DNA of 64,000 bases from positions 6,298,501 through 6,362,500 of the forward strand of contig NZ_CP112998.1 of assembly GCF_026625565.1 (NCBI RefSeq), written 5' to 3'. A program made the translations under genes and the position numbers. The notes beneath the pieces were generated by a model. That model was not told the origin of the DNA. It saw nothing but the letters and a program-made list of their open reading frames with translations, and made no database searches. How positions within the stretch are numbered: position 1 is the first letter of the stretch; each line of letters starts with the position of its first letter. Shown one piece after another: positions 62,156 through 64,000 of this stretch. This stretch comes from Dyadobacter pollutisoli (GTDB lineage Bacteria; Bacteroidota; Bacteroidia; Cytophagales; Spirosomataceae).

Positions 62156-62480
62156 TTTTTGGTTTACGAAATGGTTTACAGAGACGGAGTTCGTGACTTC
62201 GTCGGTACGATGTTAGATCCTGCAGGGGTTGATGCATTTGTTACTAATTGGCAAGTACGACCTGTCAAAGTCTAATACCGCCGCTTCATACAAAGCACCG
62301 ATCGGTATCTATCATATTTTCATTTTGGCGTTCCACATCTTAACAAAGCATTAAGTGTTGAAATGGATATTGCCGACGGTTCCGATTCGAAGCCGTGTCT
62401 AGTGCAGTAGCGTAGTCACTTTAATATGATTCTACGGTATTTTTTGCTCGTAATTTCCCTATTTTCGCAAAAAGTTTTGT
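62156..62480. other. Noncoding interval between tRNA-Phe and the methyltransferase gene
   Basis: A 325-bp stretch has no supported ORF. It contains a duplicated word GGTTTAC, separated by GAAAT, immediately after the terminator (about 62160-62177), and a TATTTTCG box at 62460-62467 shortly before the methyltransferase ATG. No integrase or attachment-site copy is recognised. Confidence 0.4.
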
Positions 62481-63605
62481 ATGTCAAGCGTTCCAAAAGT
62501 TATCGATTTGTATTCTGGTGTTGGTGGGCTAAGTCTCGGCGCGGCACGCGCGGGTTTTGAGGTTGTTAGCGCATTCGAAATCGACAAGATGGCGATATCG
62601 TCACACGCTCTTAACTTTCCTAATTCAAAACATCATCAGCTAGATATTGGCACTTTGGATGGGAAAAGACTTTTGGAATTGTCGGGGCTCCGCGCCGGTG
62701 AGCTTGATGGAATTATTGGTGGTCCCCCCTGTCAAGGGTTCAGTGCAATGGGTAAGAATGATCCTTCTGATTTGCGTAATGATCTTTTTGTACAATTTTT
62801 TAGATTGGTAGCTCAGGCGAGACCTCGCTTTTTCCTTGCAGAAAATGTGCCAGGATTAATGAGTCCAAAATATGATGCAATTCGTCAAATCGCGCTCGGA
62901 TATGTTAAGGATCACTACCAGCTATTTGGACCGTTTAAAATCAAAGCAAGTGATTACGGAGCACCAACTAGCAGAACCAGAATGTTTTTTGTTGGAATTG
63001 ACACTCATCAGCTTCCAATGCAGCTGGAAACAAATGACCTATCAATGTCCAGCGGAAAGCTATCGACGATAGTAGAGAATGCGTTGGTAGGCTTAAACTC
63101 TTTTGTTGATTCAAAATGGCAAACAGAGGCTCAAAGTTGGCAAGTAGTTGATTATTCGTCGATGGGCAATGGATTCTTTGAGCAGCGAATGGTGGATAAG
63201 GTTCCGGCGGGCATTGGTGACCGGAATGCCCTTTCGAATCTATTGAGGTCGAAAGTCTCTGGCTTTCTTGGAACAGCGCATACCCCATCCGTCGAACTTC
63301 GTTTTGCCCAGCTAAAACATGGCCAGCAGGATCGAATCTCCCGGAGCACTAGACTTGACCCCAAAGGGTATTGTCCAACTCTCCTTGCAGGGACGGGGAC
63401 GGACAAAGGCAGTTTCCAAGCGGTTAGACCTGTGCACTACACAGTTCCGCGTGTTATTTGCCCTCGTGAAGCCGCTAGGCTGCAGGGATTCCCGGATTGG
63501 TTTGTTTTCCATCCGACTAAATGGCACAGTTTTCGACAAATCGGTAACAGTGTAAGTCCGATCGTTGCAGAACAGCTGCTCTCAAAAATCAGTACGTTAT
63601 TCTAA
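62481..63605 (+). CDS. DNA (cytosine-5)-methyltransferase
   Basis: This 374-residue C5 methyltransferase has motif I DLYSGVGGLSLG (residues 9-20), motif IV with the catalytic Cys84 in GGPPCQGFS, motif VI ENVPG (121-125), motif IX near REAARLQGFPDW, and motif X GNSVSP (355-360). It transfers a methyl group from S-adenosylmethionine to cytosine in a specific duplex sequence, which cannot be read from the sequence. It lies 377 bp after tRNA-Phe and converges with an unrecognised gene, which may be its restriction partner. Probably part of an accessory restriction-modification unit. Confidence 0.93.
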   Translation: MSSVPKVIDLYSGVGGLSLGAARAGFEVVSAFEIDKMAISSHALNFPNSKHHQLDIGTLDGKRLLELSGLRAGELDGIIGGPPCQGFSAMGKNDPSDLRNDLFVQFFRLVAQARPRFFLAENVPGLMSPKYDAIRQIALGYVKDHYQLFGPFKIKASDYGAPTSRTRMFFVGIDTHQLPMQLETNDLSMSSGKLSTIVENALVGLNSFVDSKWQTEAQSWQVVDYSSMGNGFFEQRMVDKVPAGIGDRNALSNLLRSKVSGFLGTAHTPSVELRFAQLKHGQQDRISRSTRLDPKGYCPTLLAGTGTDKGSFQAVRPVHYTVPRVICPREAARLQGFPDWFVFHPTKWHSFRQIGNSVSPIVAEQLLSKISTLF

Positions 63606-64000
63606 TAAGAGACGCGATGAAATGTCGGATAATATCGGTAATATTTATTGTAGTGATCTAGCATAGAGTCGTGTCTGTGGGCGACACTATCGAATTTGAA
63701 GTTCAGTACCTCCTGGAGACTCGCTATATCAGTGCAAGGTATATTTTGGTCGAGAGTTAGTTTTTCCTTCACCGTTAGGGGTGGAACAAGAATTTGCAAA
63801 CACTTTCCCCATTCCGTGCTTGCCAGCTCCCAATCACCAAGTGCTGTCTCCTCAAAGAGAGCCTCGCTTGTCCCTTCCTTCAAAATTATTCCCGTCACAG
63901 TCATCATTTGGTTGATGGAATCCTCATAAAAAAATGAGGTTAATGGCTGAAATAAAAGGCCTGGTCGCATTGTGGACATGGCTTGGGCGGCAGCGACACC
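63602..64000 (-). CDS. Unrecognised protein, C-terminal part; gene continues past the window
   Basis: The reading frame is open from the window edge to a TAG stop, giving the last ~132 residues (ending KYYRYYPTFHRVSY). The Met at 63979 is preceded by seven in-frame codons, so it is probably not the start. No domain is recognised; the segment is mildly acidic and has no clear PD-(D/E)xK motif. It overlaps the methyltransferase stop by 4 bp. Convergent position suggests a restriction enzyme or accessory protein, but that is guesswork. Confidence 0.55.
   Translation of the reverse strand, partial: GVAAAQAMSTMRPGLLFQPLTSFFYEDSINQMMTVTGIILKEGTSEALFEETALGDWELASTEWGKCLQILVPPLTVKEKLTLDQNIPCTDIASLQEVLNFKFDSVAHRHDSMLDHYNKYYRYYPTFHRVSY

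Noticed and set aside
62001..62216. ORF over tRNA-Phe starting MHSRKEPIEPGDVAQSVEQR
   Set aside because: The stretch GDVAQSVEQRTENPCVG is the well-known false translation of a tRNA gene. The region is tRNA plus terminator.
62350..62400. Second copy of the tRNA-Phe 3' end as an attachment site (GGTTCCGATTCGAAG)
   Set aside because: Only a loose resemblance to the T-arm sequence, with no matching run longer than about six bases.

Overview
The window looks like chromosomal DNA of a Bacteroidota bacterium in the order Cytophagales, most likely Dyadobacter or a close Spirosomaceae relative (an inference from gene content, not from a search). The support is as follows: four large secreted proteins end in the gliding-motility-associated (type IX secretion type B) C-terminal domain; a GldH lipoprotein is present; the fumarate-reductase-type sdhCAB set, DUF3127, DUF2795 and DUF4153 proteins are typical of the group; Shine-Dalgarno sequences are mostly absent; and several upstream regions carry the Bacteroidota promoter box TAnnTTTG.

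Layout. 1-6 kb: the start of a ROK-family kinase gene, an SDR oxidoreductase, an MlaE/MlaF lipid ABC transporter pair, a polysaccharide flippase, a TetR regulator with its probable operator, tRNA-Gln and fabD. 6-12 kb: two tandem ~966-residue surface proteins whose C-terminal halves are almost identical. 12-17.5 kb: sdhC, sdhA and sdhB, with a GT-C-type membrane glycosyltransferase gene sitting between sdhA and sdhB. 17.5-26 kb: an OmpH/Skp-like protein, a small membrane protein, a penicillin-acylase-family hydrolase, CutC, a higBA toxin-antitoxin pair, DUF2795, an AlbA_2 protein, the fluoride channel CrcB, DUF3127 and a PLP trans-sulfuration enzyme. 26-33.5 kb: a VTT-domain membrane protein, a sodium/solute symporter with a DapA/NanA-type aldolase, a sigma-region-2-only protein, an AraC regulator, DoxX, an MHS-type MFS transporter and an alpha/beta hydrolase overlapping a RelE/ParE toxin-antitoxin pair.

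34-38 kb: prfB (release factor 2), intact only through a +1 programmed frameshift; a four-helix-bundle (23S intervening-sequence-protein family) gene flanked by two arrays of GTCA/TGAC words spaced 10 bp apart in opposite orientation; dihydrolipoyl dehydrogenase; and a nucleotidyltransferase. The four-helix-bundle gene with its phased arrays is the most unusual structure in the window. 38-50 kb: a YdjC/ChbG-type deacetylase, a DUF4153 membrane protein, a beta-barrel protein, a heptose-phosphate-kinase-type PfkB enzyme, a ribBA-GNAT pair, two more gliding-C-terminal proteins, a YbaB nucleoid protein and a family 2 glycosyltransferase. 50-62 kb: a PspC-like protein, a cold-shock protein, lysS, an AsmA-like protein, an orphan OmpR-type response regulator, a secreted propeller-like protein divergent from an AI-2E transporter (their start codons overlap), gldH, a conserved hypothetical and an HdrB/HdrC-like iron-sulfur pair.

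62-64 kb: tRNA-Phe with a strong terminator, then a C5 cytosine DNA methyltransferase converging on an unrecognised gene that runs off the window. This end has the look of accessory DNA next to a tRNA gene. The rest is mostly housekeeping and envelope functions, with the sdh, fabD, ribBA, lpd and lysS genes supplying central metabolism and the T9SS cargo, flippase, glycosyltransferase and AsmA genes serving the cell surface.
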